64,000 nt of DNA, from contig OY992835.1 of assembly GCA_963921425.1 (NCBI GenBank), forward strand, positions 15,376,001-15,440,000. The letters are read 5' to 3'. The position numbers and the translations under genes were made by a program. Shown piece after piece: positions 1-10,745 of the stretch. Each line of letters begins with the position of its first letter. The first letter of the stretch is position 1. Source of the DNA: Dryas octopetala (Eukaryota > Streptophyta > Magnoliopsida > Rosales > Rosaceae). Below the pieces are notes generated by a model. It searched no databases. It saw only the letters and a program-made list of their open reading frames with translations, and had not been told where the DNA came from.

Positions 1-811
1 CCATACACAGATGTGATCTCCCATGTCTTTTGTCCATGCTGTTCTCTTTGTCAGGAATTCAGAGAGCTCAAAATCAGAGGACTTGATCCTGCCCTAGGTA
101 TATGTAGTTTGGTAACCAAAAGTATTTTAGGAGTGAATTTTTCCTGAATAAAACAATTATTAGTGGGTTTTTTTTTTTTTTTTTCTCAAAAGAAGTAATA
201 ATGATTTTGCGAATACTGTCTGCAGGATGGAATGGAATTCTTGCTAAACAGTCCGAAGCTAGAACAGTAGGCATTCCTCCTCGAACTCAAGCCATGTTCA
301 AGTGAAAGTTTTTGTCACCCATAGAAATATTATCGTGTTTTCGTCTTGTTCCCTCAACTGTCAGTTATGTTTCTAAGCTCTTGTAATGTGCTTTTTTATT
401 TTTATTTGATTGTGCTTGTTCTTGTAACTTGTTATACACCCCATTCTTATAGCTTGTGATTTTGCTGTTAAGTTTTATTAAGTGAAGTATCTATGCCAAT
501 GATTGATATGTGGCCAGTGGTCTATTAATTCTTCTGATGAAATCTTGCATAGCCTTAAGGTCAAGTTATATCTCTGACATATTTGTTATCTCGATGAATG
601 TGATGTTAGCTTCATATACATCATTGGTTCATTCACTAACAACTTAAACTTTTGGTGCATATATAGTAAGTAGTTGTCTAACATGATATCAAAACTATAG
701 TCTTATGAGGTATTGGGTGTAAAATCTGTCCTCCTCATTCTCCATGTTTCTCTCCAGAGATAAATGATGACATTGAGAAATTTTTCAGAAACCAACTCAA
801 GGCCCTTAAGA
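1..811. other. 3' flank of TauE/SafE copy A, duplicated
   Basis: I see no convincing gene here. The stretch matches, with gaps, the region about 5640-6490 downstream of copy B: both share a block reading GTCAGGAATTCA followed by GAGCTC and GAGGACTTGAT, and both share TTGATATGTGGCCA followed by a GGTCAAGTTAT block. The tandem duplication therefore included the 3' flank as well as the gene. Short minus-strand reading frames in the two flanks resemble each other (a SELFEFLTK-like stretch), but I recognise no product. A T-tract lies near 167-184. Confidence 0.6.
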
Positions 812-3800
812 CTAGGCTTTATATGTGCAGATGTTCTGAAATCCCATAGACTCCCTGTGCTCAATCTTTTTAATCATGTTTGCTATGCCAGTCCCACCTG
901 TTTAGAAGCAAACAAAAACATTCACTATGTAACAAAATTACATATCCTTGTCTGGACACGACAAGGTCAGCATAAAGAAACAGTGTATATATGAAAGAAT
1001 AAAGAATGATACATACCTAATGTAAGTGAACTCACAAATATTGTGAAAGCCAGAATGAAGATAATCAAAGATGCTCTTCCTAATTTTTTAATCACCTTCC
1101 CTACCACGTGTTGCCCAACGACTGCAGAAATAGTAGTCACAGCAGCAAAGTAGAGAGCTGCAAGAGGGGATTGCCTTATTTGAAAATAAAAATTGTATAC
1201 TCATTTAGTTATCAATTTATTTACAGAAACTTAATTGAATGGCTAAGAAATTACCATACGGAATTGGAAAGCGTTTTAGGAGGTAGTACTCTACAACAGA
1301 CAAGGAAGAAGAGAATGTCATGGCAAAGGTGGCTGTGGCACTTGAAACCTGCATGAAAGTACTTATCACCAGTCATCAGTCCAGGCATGCAAACATAGAC
1401 TCCTTACATGTAATAAGGATGACTTAAGGTATCCGATAATTACTTAAAGAAAGAGTAGTTTCTGGTGGATTTACAGCTTTTCCTCTTTGAGGGGTGGAAA
1501 GTGTGAATGAAAAAATAATGTGCACTATAGTGTAATTAAGGAACAAGTGTCTTTCAAGCTCATGATTTAACTTCCAAAAAGAAGGAAGTCTCTGCTTCAT
1601 TATGAAGCAGTTTAATACTAGAATTGTGAGACATCTCAAAGAAAAACAAACTCAACTTCATCACTTGATAAATTTGAAGTATGAAATTACTCTACCTGAG
1701 GAGAGATTCCCATCTCCAAAAAAATTGGACCCAACATAAATGCTCCACCAAGACCAAGCAACCCACCAAGTAAACCAGCTGCTATGCCACAGACACAATA
1801 AGAAACAAGCTTGTACACTGGCCACTTTGTGGTTGCTTCTCCCATGGATGCAATTACAGTCCGCCCTTCGTATAGGTTAACTGCCTGATATGAAGTTACT
1901 CCAACAGCCACTGGAATCTGATGGGTACACCAAGTAAAGACGAAAGCAAAAAAATTCTTATTATTATGAGATTCTTATTTAACAGCCAAATTTCCAGCCA
2001 CTATTTGTAGCTACAAGGAAGTTTGTTACTTGATACAAGGAGCATGGAAAATACCTGTAAGAGTTCTACCAGCCAATATGTCACTGAACATTTTGTCACA
2101 TAATTCTGTGCCAACAAATAAGTCTCCCATAAATTTGACTTCTTAATGCATAGAAGTAAAGGGAAACTCCAAATAGAAAGCTTCCAAGAAAAATCAACTA
2201 TACATATGTGCTAGATAAAAACCTTAGCAATCTGCAATGCAAGTATTATGACCCATACAGCAACAATAACTCCAAATTGCTTCCAGCAAACATTATCAAG
2301 GACAGAAACCTGGAAAGATCATGAAAGTCAGTCCCTAAAAGCTTGCATACAAAAGTTAAATCAAGCTTCAAAATTTTTTTACCACTGTTTGTTTGGCTTC
2401 CTTGGTATCTGTTAGAGTGCCATTGCTTGGGCCTCCAGGAATATTTTTGGCTTCAACATCCAGTGAATTCTAGAAGTAATGAAACAAAGTGCAGTATTAA
2501 TTAGATGGATTAAACAATATTATAGAGTATACAATCCACCTGGAAAACAAGCAAAGTTAAAAGACTACCTTTTTAGTTACAGTTTCCTTTTTCCATGTCT
2601 CAACACCCTTGAAGAATGACTTAGTTGATACCCCTGCAAACCATTATCAGTAACCACTCAAGGAAGTTGTCCAAGATGTGAATGAAAAGGATCTGCAGTT
2701 TAGAAAATTGTTACCTAAGAGGACAATAAATAGTAGGATTGTGATCATCCAGTCAGAAAGAACCACATTCAAAGAAACACCAATGCTGATCCCCAGCACC
2801 AAAAGTGGCTGAAATAGAAGTGCAAGATCATAATCGATGATGGGCAGCTCAAGTGTTGGATGCCTTCGCCTTAAATTATAGAAGACAGTTGCAGTTGCCG
2901 TACCAGTGATCATACCTGCCTAACACACAGAATCAACACTCAAGTGTTTCAATGGAAGCAAAAAAAAAATTGTTAAAAGAACATATCAATGAGGGACAAC
3001 TATGAAACTTTAATTTGCAGAAGGAGAAAATTGTAAAAAGAGTTGAACTTAAACCTTTGGTTGGAGTATATGTACACTTACATTTGGATACTGCTATTGA
3101 TGATTTCTGATCAAAGCCGATAATGAGGGTGAGCATTGGAATGAAAAAGCCACCCCCACCAACACCTCCCACACTCCCAAATGCTGCCCCAATGAATCCA
3201 ATTATCGTTCCCACCACAATTCTCCACCGAAATCTTATTTCCTGCATGCCACCACTACAAAGTTTGAACTATTTCCAAGCACTAGATAACATGTTTTAGC
3301 TAGTAATTAAGCACCACCTAGACTTCTACAATTAACATTCACACTAAACATGCATTAAAAAAATTGAAATGTGAGTTTTGGTTTGTTTGATTGTTCACTA
3401 GTAATTAGAAAAATAGGAGGTGGGCGGTCGTATATATGCGTCCTCCCTCACACTATAAGGGAAGTCTTGTACATCCTTTCTCTCACGAAGAATGCTTGGC
3501 TCCATCCCCGTCTCACAAACTCATGTCCCTTTTTATTTTTTTCATTCTAAAGAAATAAATAAAATTATTCATACATGGAAAGAAAAGATAAAAAAGGACA
3601 TGAATTTGTGAGAGGGATGGAGCCAAGCATTTTCCTTCTCTCAGAGCTACCTATCATGTGCTGCTAACGTGATATAGTGATTGTGACAGGGGATGTATAA
3701 GACCTTGTTTTAATTTTGTTTCCCAGCAGCCTAACAGTAACAGTTGAGGTCCTCACAATAAATTAAGAATATCTTCACCCAAAAAACAAAAAAATAGAAT

Positions 3801-4034
3801 CACATTGAGAAAAGAACATAACAAGAAATCAATTAATGTGGAAAATATTGGACTTACAGGCCAGACATGCTTATAACCCAGTTCATGAGTACTGGGATGC
3901 GATAGCAAGTTTGGATCAGCCTCCTTCCCATTCTGCCTTGATTCTTTATGAGCTGAAACTGCAGATAATAAGGCTAAAACCAGCAGACCAACCCGAACAA
4001 TTCCAATCAAACCCCACCATCTGCTACCACCCAT
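812..4034 (-). CDS. Sulfite exporter TauE/SafE family protein, copy A
   Basis: Multi-pass membrane protein of the plant TauE/SafE family (similar to Arabidopsis At2g25737); the transported anion is not established. Eleven exons fit without frame breaks: 4034-3858, 3241-3082, 2915-2715, 2633-2569, 2469-2383, 2309-2223, 2105-2055, 1917-1696, 1348-1255, 1157-1017 and 897-812, giving 456 residues. An N-terminal signal-like hydrophobic stretch ends near VSA (about residue 28). The two family glycine motifs are visible: [13 protein letters not shown] near residues 82-94 and [11 protein letters not shown] near 324-334, followed by a proline at 340. The end, QNICTYKA, is shared with copy B. A TATATAAA-like box lies about 155 bases upstream of the ATG. 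The gene runs in the same direction as copy B. The family call is firm; expression and substrate are unknown. Confidence 0.9.
3426..3705. repeat. Inverted-repeat element in intron 1 of TauE/SafE copy A
   Basis: The ends are imperfect inverted repeats (GGTCGTATATATGCGTCC at the left; the right end read backwards starts AAGGTCTTATACATCC). Inside is a stronger hairpin: the arm starting near 3490 (GAATGCTTGGCTCCATCC) pairs with the arm ending near 3632 (GGATGGAGCCAAGCATT). The outer ends resemble those of a shorter element at the same place in copy B. It is a probable non-autonomous DNA transposon; the family was not determined. Confidence 0.65.
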
Positions 4035-4188
4035 TTTCTCAGAACCCAGTTCTTCCTCAACCCAATGCAGCTAGATAACTAGCTCTAGCATACCCAAACT
4101 AGTATACTATGAGTTTGACTAGGACTTATACATAAAATGCTTTAGTTGAATTTAAACAATTATACCCAAACTGCTATTGTTTATATAG

Positions 4189-4197
4189 AAATTATAG
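4189..4197 (-). promoter_or_regulatory. Possible TATA box of TauE/SafE copy A
   Basis: Read on the minus strand this is TATATAAAC, about 155 bases upstream of the start codon at 4034. The position suits a plant core promoter, but AT-rich surroundings make chance matches common. Confidence 0.4.
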
Positions 4198-5005
4198 CAG
4201 GACATTAGTGGATCGAGGAGGAGAGATTTGTGGGTTGAATATTGATTGATTTGAGGGATTCATTGAGTTGATGTTGTTTCCAACTTTGGACCTTCCTGTT
4301 CAGTACCCAAAATTGTTTCCTCCAGTGTAGACATAATGGCATGCACCCATTTCCCAATATTCATTTGTAATTAATATATTTACATACTGACAGATATAAT
4401 TTCTCCTTTGTTGGTGGAAGAGAGTTAATGCAAAGGTGACTCCATTAATAACTGAGTTGGAGGGGAAAAATTATAGGGTATAACTACCGTTATGTGGTAT
4501 AATCGATATACCGTTATGTAATATAACTATAACACATAATTAGACTAGTTATACCACATGACAGTATATCAGTTATACAAAATAATTTTCTAGACGTAAA
4601 CTTCTTACAAGTAGTTTGCACTTTGTAGTTCCCTCCTTTAATGCATGGCTCAAAAATGAATAGTCCTGCATGAGAATGAGTCTCACGAGTCACAATCCTC
4701 GTAAGAGAGTTCAAGAGGAGGGCAGCTAGGCCGGTTATGAGGGTAGGCAAATTAGGTAACCACCTTAAACCCTTTATTTATTATGCCGGTGAATGTGTAT
4801 GAAGGGTCAAGATGATCCGTATATTTTCTTTTTTTGTTTGATGAGTCAAATATGTTTTGTCCTCCCTCACTGCCCTTTTGACTATATGTTGAAAATTTTT
4901 TTGAATTTGGAAATTGGAAATAATGGTATTATACTATTATGGTAAGAGAAAAGGTCTAATGGTGGAAAAAAAAATCTAAATGCTTAGAGGTTTTCTTTAA
5001 TTTAA

Positions 5006-5393
5006 GAGCAACTTCAATCTTCCTTCAACATTTTACTAAATTAAATTTGAGAAAAAATATTCAAAACTTACCTACAACTATTCCCCAAATTTTTTTCAAA
5101 TTTAAGATTTCTCTAAAACTTTTCTCAAATGAAGTTAGATGGATAGACCTGCCGGCCGATAAGGATCTCCAAATCAAGATGTGTTATATTTTTTAAAGAA
5201 AAATATAGTGGGAACTGGGAAGTACATTTTGGAGGGAATAAATAAAATAAATGATATTTATGGAATAAGATGGACATTTTCAAAAAGATATGGGGAAAAA
5301 AATTCTTTAAAAGGAAGATATGAGAAAAATTTAACCATACCATTGAAGATATTATCAAATAGGGAATATATAGGGAAAAAATTGGAGATACTC
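5006..5393. repeat. Probable small inverted-repeat element (MITE-like)
   Basis: The left end GAGCAACTTCAAT and the right end ATTGGAGATACTC are imperfect inverted repeats, the kind of end seen in the better-defined element at 37850-38174. The left flank is TAA and the right flank starts TAT, so the 3-bp target duplication is doubtful. Short open frames on both strands inside it look meaningless. Confidence 0.45.
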
Positions 5394-6570
5394 TATTTTA
5401 ACAAGGTCTAGATATTTTATTTTTTATTTCTTATGCCTATTTCTTGCCCTTAAGATAAATAACAGAAAGAAATTAAGAATCCTGATTTTATGCATTTAAA
5501 TTTTTTTTTAATCAAAATAAGCTTTATTGAAGCAAAACTAACGAGGGATGCAATCAGCATGTAGCTGTGAAAGCAACCAATCCGGTGCCTCCAAGGTAAC
5601 AAAAATCACCCAAAGTTGTTATTACACAGCAATGGTTAAAAAGAGTAACCTTTGTCAGGAATTCAAAGAGCTCAGAAACAGAGGACTTGATTGATCCTGC
5701 TATAGTTATAAGGTACACACATGACACACCAACCACAGGACTAGTCCTTTTTTTTTTTTTTTCTTGGTTTGGTCAAACCACAGGACCAGTCTAGTGCTTC
5801 TTATTTCGTTTTTATCAAAGATTCAAAAATCATATAGCAAATGTCATATATAGCATTGATTTCTGAAAGTTGTGAGCTTCCTTCAGTGCATTGAATGACT
5901 TGTTCAATTTGTTGTCTGGTGTGTTACACCACATTTGTGCTTGTCTGGTTCTAAGAGATGGACTAATGTGCTTGTCTGGTTCTATATAATGTGAATAATG
6001 GATTAATGTAACTTGTTATACACCCCATTATTATAGGCGCTTGTGATGTTCCTAAATTATATTTGAAGCAATTTAAGTGTATAAGTGCAGTAAATATTTA
6101 TGCCATTGATTGATATGTGGCCACTAGCCTATTCTTCTGATCAAATCTTTCAGTGCCTTGGAGGTCAAGTTATTGTTGAGAGCAGTATCTCGTATCGGAG
6201 AATTAAAGTCTTACATAACAGAATATAAAGTTTACCAAGTCAAATAGTCACATGTGCTCCCACATCACCCAACAAGTTGTCTCACATGGTTGGCTTAATT
6301 GACACCACACTGGAGGAGATGTGCAATTGACTTTGGATTATCAGTCCCCTACTTTTTTGCTCAAAAATTATTGTAATTTGATATTTAATCCTAATTTTCT
6401 ATCATGTCTATGACATATATATTTTATCTTTTAGATTGGTATACATTATAAGGAGGTATTTGGTTTGAAACCTCGCATCCTCATTCCCCATGCTTCTATT
6501 CTTAAGTTCCAAAAATGAAACAGTGATTTATAAAGTTCTTTGGAACCCCATTCAATTAGGCCCTTTAAGG

Positions 6571-9500
6571 CTAGGCTTTGTAAGTGCAGATGTTCTGAAA
6601 TCCCAAGGACTCCTTGTGCTCAATCCTTTTAATTATGTTTGCTATGCCAATCCCACCTGTTTAGAAACAAACAAAAGCATTCATTATGTAAACAAAAATC
6701 CATATCTTGGCCTGGACATGATGACAATTGACAAAGTTCAACATAAAAGAAACAGAGCATATATTTAGGTAAGAATGATACATACCTAATGTTACTGAAC
6801 TGGCTAATGTTGTGGAAACCAGACAGAAGATAATCAAAGATGCCCTTCCTAATTTCTGAATCACCTTTCCTGCCACATGTTGCCCTAAGGTTGCAGAAAC
6901 AGTAGTCACAGCAGCAAAGTAGAGAGCTGCAAGAGAATTGCAATGAAAGAAGCCAACATTTATATTTCAAACACTCATTTATGTAGTTATCAAATTCATT
7001 CACAGAAACTTGAGTGGCCAAGAAAGTTACCATAGGGAACTGGAAAGTGTTTTAAGAGGTAATACTCTACAACAGACATGGATGAAGAAAATGCCATTGC
7101 AAAGATGGCTGTGGCACTTGACACCTACACAAATGAAAGCGCTCAATGAGTCAGTCCAGGCCTGCTAACATAGTAACATAGACTCCACACACTAAAAAAA
7201 AGACTTGAGGGTTTTCTGATGGATAACTTTTCCTCTTTGAGGGGTGGAACCAAGGAAGTGACTAATATGAATATAATGTGCATTATAGAGTAAAAAATTG
7301 AACATGTGTCTTTCAAGTCTCTGCTTCATTATGAAGTAGTTGAAGTTATGCTAGAATTGTGAGACATTGACTCACTGAAACACAAACTCAGCTTCATCAC
7401 TTATTGAATTTATAGGGATGAAATGTACACCTGAGGAGGGATTCCCATCTCCAGAAAAAGTGGAGCCAACAGAAATGCTCCACCAAGGCCAAGCAATCCA
7501 CCAAGCATACCAGCTGCTATGCCACAGCCACAATAAGCAACAAGCTTGTACACTGGCCAATTTGTGCTTGCTTCTTCTCCCTTGGATGCAATTACGCTCC
7601 GCCCTTTGAACAGGTTAACTGCCTGATAGGAACTTACTCCAACAGCCACCGGAATCTGATAGACACACGAAGAACGAAAGAACGAAAGAAAGAAAGAAAG
7701 AAAGAAAAGAATTCTCTTTTTAATGATCAGATTCTTATTTCACAGTCATATTTGCAGCCACAAGGAATTGAAGTTTGTTTTCTTGATACAGGGAACATGG
7801 AAGGTACCTGAAAGAGATCTAGTAACCAGAATGCCGCGGAACATATCCTCACGTAATTCTGTGCCAACAAGTAATTAAAGTTTCCCATCAATCTGGTTTC
7901 TTATATAATGCATATAAGTACTGAAGAAATTCCCAATTAAAAAGCCTCTAAAGGAATTAAATCAACTATTTGATATGTACTGGATAAAAACCTTAGAAAT
8001 CTGCAAAGCAAGTATTATGATCCAGACAGCAACAATAACTCCAAGTTCCTTCCAGCAAACATTATCAACAACAGAAACCTGGCAAGGTTACAAATGTCAG
8101 TCCCTAAAACCATAAAGGAGTACTCCAGAAACCTGGCATGGAAAAGTTTAAGCTTCAAAATTTCCTGATTATCTTGTCTTTACTTAACTTTAATCTAACA
8201 CTTTAATTACGAGTTTTAGAATTAAATCCTAAACCATAAAGGAGAGCTCTTAGACTTATCATACAAGCCTCGGGATATTGAAAGTCAAGCAAAAACAAGA
8301 CGAGTACAAGAATCCATTTCCCAAAATCTTTACCTGGTTTTGTTTAGTTTTCAAAGTTTCTGTAAGAGGGCTATTTTTAGCTATAGTTTCTTTCTTCCAG
8401 ATCTCAACACCTTTGAAGAAGGACCTAGTTGATGTGCCTGCAGATGGATCATATATCCTTCATGACTACTCAAGGAACTGAAGTTGCCCAAATGTGAACT
8501 AATGAAGAATATTTTTCAGTTCAGACTTCAGAAATTAAGTAAATTGTTAATTAGTAATTAATTACCTAAGAGAACAATAAACAGTAAGATGGTGATCATC
8601 CAATCAGGGAGAACCACATTCAAAGAAACGCCAATGCTGATCCCCAGAACCAACAGTGGTTGGAATAAAAGTGCGAGATCATAGTCGATGATGGGTAGCT
8701 CAAGGTTTGGATGCCTTCTCCTTAAATTGTACAACACAGTTGCAATTGCATTACCAGTTATCATACCTGACTAACCACAAAGTACCAACACGTTTAAAAT
8801 ATGAGTAATGCTAGAAAGACGACATTTTTTTGGTATTATATGTGTACCACCTCTTTAATAAAAATGGGATGCACAAATATAAGTAGGTACCATCTTTATT
8901 AGAAATGTGATATTGGTACCCAAAATGTGATATCTCTAGCATTATTATTCAGCATAGATAGTACAAAGGAAATGCAAAAGCTAAATCAATAAATTAGCAC
9001 AAAATTTTATGTGATATGTGACAGTATGTATTTACATTTGGATATTGCTATTGATGATTTCTGATCAAAGCCGATAACGAGGGTGAGCATTGCAATGTAA
9101 ATGCCACCCCCACCAACACCTCCCACACTCCCAAATGCTGCCCCAATGAATGCAATCATCGTACCCACCACAATTCTCCACCCAAATCTTATTTCCTGCA
9201 TTCATGTGACACCCTAATTTCAGTTACTACGAGTACTAGAAATTTTGAACTATATATTTCGAATCACTAAACATGTTTTACTATATATATGCACCATCTA
9301 GCTATATAGACTATCAGATACTCCAAAGAAAAAGAAAAAGAACTATATTGTTGGTTTCTCTTACGCTAAGGGTGGCTGCATGTCGTATACCTGTGCCTTT
9401 TTCTCACACTTACATGTCACGTACTTATTCGATCACTTAGTACATGGTAGAGTGATTGTGAGATGGCGTGTATACGACCTGTGGCCCTACTAAGAAATTA

Positions 9501-9802
9501 AACTCATGCATATATGAGAAATTAATGAATTATCATATAACATATATAGTAAAAACAAAATTACTGGAAAATTAATATTTTGAACTTACAGGCCAAACAT
9601 GCTTATAAGTACCCAATTGATCATTATGACTGGGATCCGATTGCAAGTTTATTTTAACCTCTTTACCATTAATCTGCCTTTGTGACTCCACCATTTCTAC
9701 TTCATGGGCTGAAAGTACTGAAGATGATGATAACGCTAAAATCAGCAAAACCATCCAAACCATAATTCCAATCAAACCACACCATTTTCTACCAGCAGCC
9801 AT
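6571..9802 (-). CDS. Sulfite exporter TauE/SafE family protein, copy B
   Basis: Tandem paralogue of copy A with the same family call and probable endomembrane or plasma-membrane location. Ten exons join in frame: 9802-9590, 9195-9036, 8766-8566, 8437-8334, 8078-7992, 7858-7808, 7655-7431, 7124-7031, 6926-6786 and 6656-6571, giving 453 residues. The first exon has a longer N terminus (signal-like stretch ending near VLSA). Two features are odd. Exon 4 here is a fusion of what are exons 4 and 5 in copy A: the donor is gone, and the first half of exon 5 is missing, yet the frame is kept. The proline that ends the first glycine motif in copy A (FFIP, residue 94) is alanine here (IYIA, near residue 106). 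All other splice sites match those of copy A, so the gene looks intact rather than decayed. Confidence 0.88.
7676..7708. repeat. GAAA/GAAC microsatellite in TauE/SafE copy B intron
   Basis: A short run of GAAC and GAAA units lies about 20 bases beyond the acceptor of exon 7. Copy A has no such run at the matching place, so it arose after the duplication. Confidence 0.7.
8806..8944. repeat. Small MITE in intron 2 of TauE/SafE copy B
   Basis: About 139 bases bounded by inverted ends: TAATGCTAGA at the left and TCTAGCATTA at the right, with ACATTTT-like extensions on both sides. It is absent from the matching intron of copy A. It is a probable non-autonomous DNA transposon; family uncertain. 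Confidence 0.6.
9382..9478. repeat. Inverted-repeat element in intron 1 of TauE/SafE copy B
   Basis: Perfect inverted ends GTCGTATAC and GTATACGAC. The right half (AGTGATTGTGAGATGG) resembles the right half of the larger element in intron 1 of copy A (AGTGATTGTGACAGGGG), so both probably descend from one insertion older than the gene duplication. Confidence 0.55.
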
Positions 9803-9938
9803 TTTCTCGGAATCACTTGCTCCTCAGTACCTCGATCAACCCAATGCAGCTAGCTTGCTCGCTCTAGTATACCTAAACTAGCTTGCTAGCTAGGATATGT
9901 TATGAGTTGGATAAATAAGTATATATGTGTGTGCATGT

Positions 9939-9961
9939 ATATATATATATATATATATATA
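9939..9961. repeat. AT dinucleotide run upstream of TauE/SafE copy B
   Basis: A perfect AT run about 140-160 bases upstream of the copy B start codon, where a TATA box would be expected. It may serve as the core promoter, but this cannot be told from sequence alone. Confidence 0.6.
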
Positions 9962-10564
9962 GAACTTATAGCAGGGTCTTGAAATACAAGTACAATTTCT
10001 GTATGTTATGGTCCGCAAGGACCTTTATTTTGTTTTGTTTTTTTGTTTTTAGATTTGCTAGCTAGCTAGGGTTTTCTTTGTTTGGAAGTTTTACGTTTAT
10101 AATTTATTACATGCACATGTTTTTGGTGGAAAAGGGAGATTCGTGGATTGACTAGCTAATCGATTTTGGGGGATTAATTTGAGTTGATTTGTTTCCACTT
10201 TATAACAAAAAAAGAAAGATTTGTTTCCAACTTTGAACCTTCCTAAGGATTTACCCAAATCTGATTGTGCCTTCCAGTATTAATTGATGAGAAAAAGTTT
10301 CAATGCCCTAAATTTTGTGCTTTAATATGTGCTTTAATATATATGATGTGGTATTTTGCACTCATCATTATACATTTTCCACAATAGATTATCTAATTAT
10401 CACATCATTTTTAGTAAAAGACTATGTTGCCCATTCTAATATGAGCCTAGTTTAGTCAATCTACTATGTTTACTATTGTGATTTCCATTAAGACACAATA
10501 TTCTATATCGATATATGAAGGAAGAATGATAGTTTCCTTCTCTTTGTGCTTTCTCTCTACTTTG

Positions 10565-10745
10565 TCCATTCCACTGCTTAGTGTCATGATCGAAACCATT
10601 CTTTGTCACGGTGTACACTACAGTTAGTTTAGGGTCTATTTTTTTTTTTTTATGACAGTTATATAACTAAACGATTTCTGAATTAATTAATTTTTTATAA
10701 AAATGATCTTTAAAAAGTAATTTAGAAATGAACAATTTCCATCAA
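10565..10745. repeat. Fragment of the 30756-31158 repeat family
   Basis: The words ACAGTTATATAAC, AAACGATTTC and ATGATCTTTAA occur in the same order and spacing as in the interior of the better-preserved element at 30756-31158. The terminal inverted repeats of that family are not seen here, so this is a truncated copy. Confidence 0.55.

Larger units (their letters stand above)
4035..6570. other. Spacer between the two TauE/SafE genes
   Basis: It holds the putative promoter of copy A (right of 4034), an AT-rich stretch with short palindromes near 4470-4580, an inverted-repeat element at 5006-5393, and the 3' flank of copy B at about 5640-6490 that matches window positions 1-760. No intact gene is visible. 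Confidence 0.6.

Noticed and set aside
5125-5411. Open frames on both strands at 5.1-5.4 kb
   Set aside because: They lie inside the inverted-repeat element 5006-5393 and arise from its AT-rich arms.
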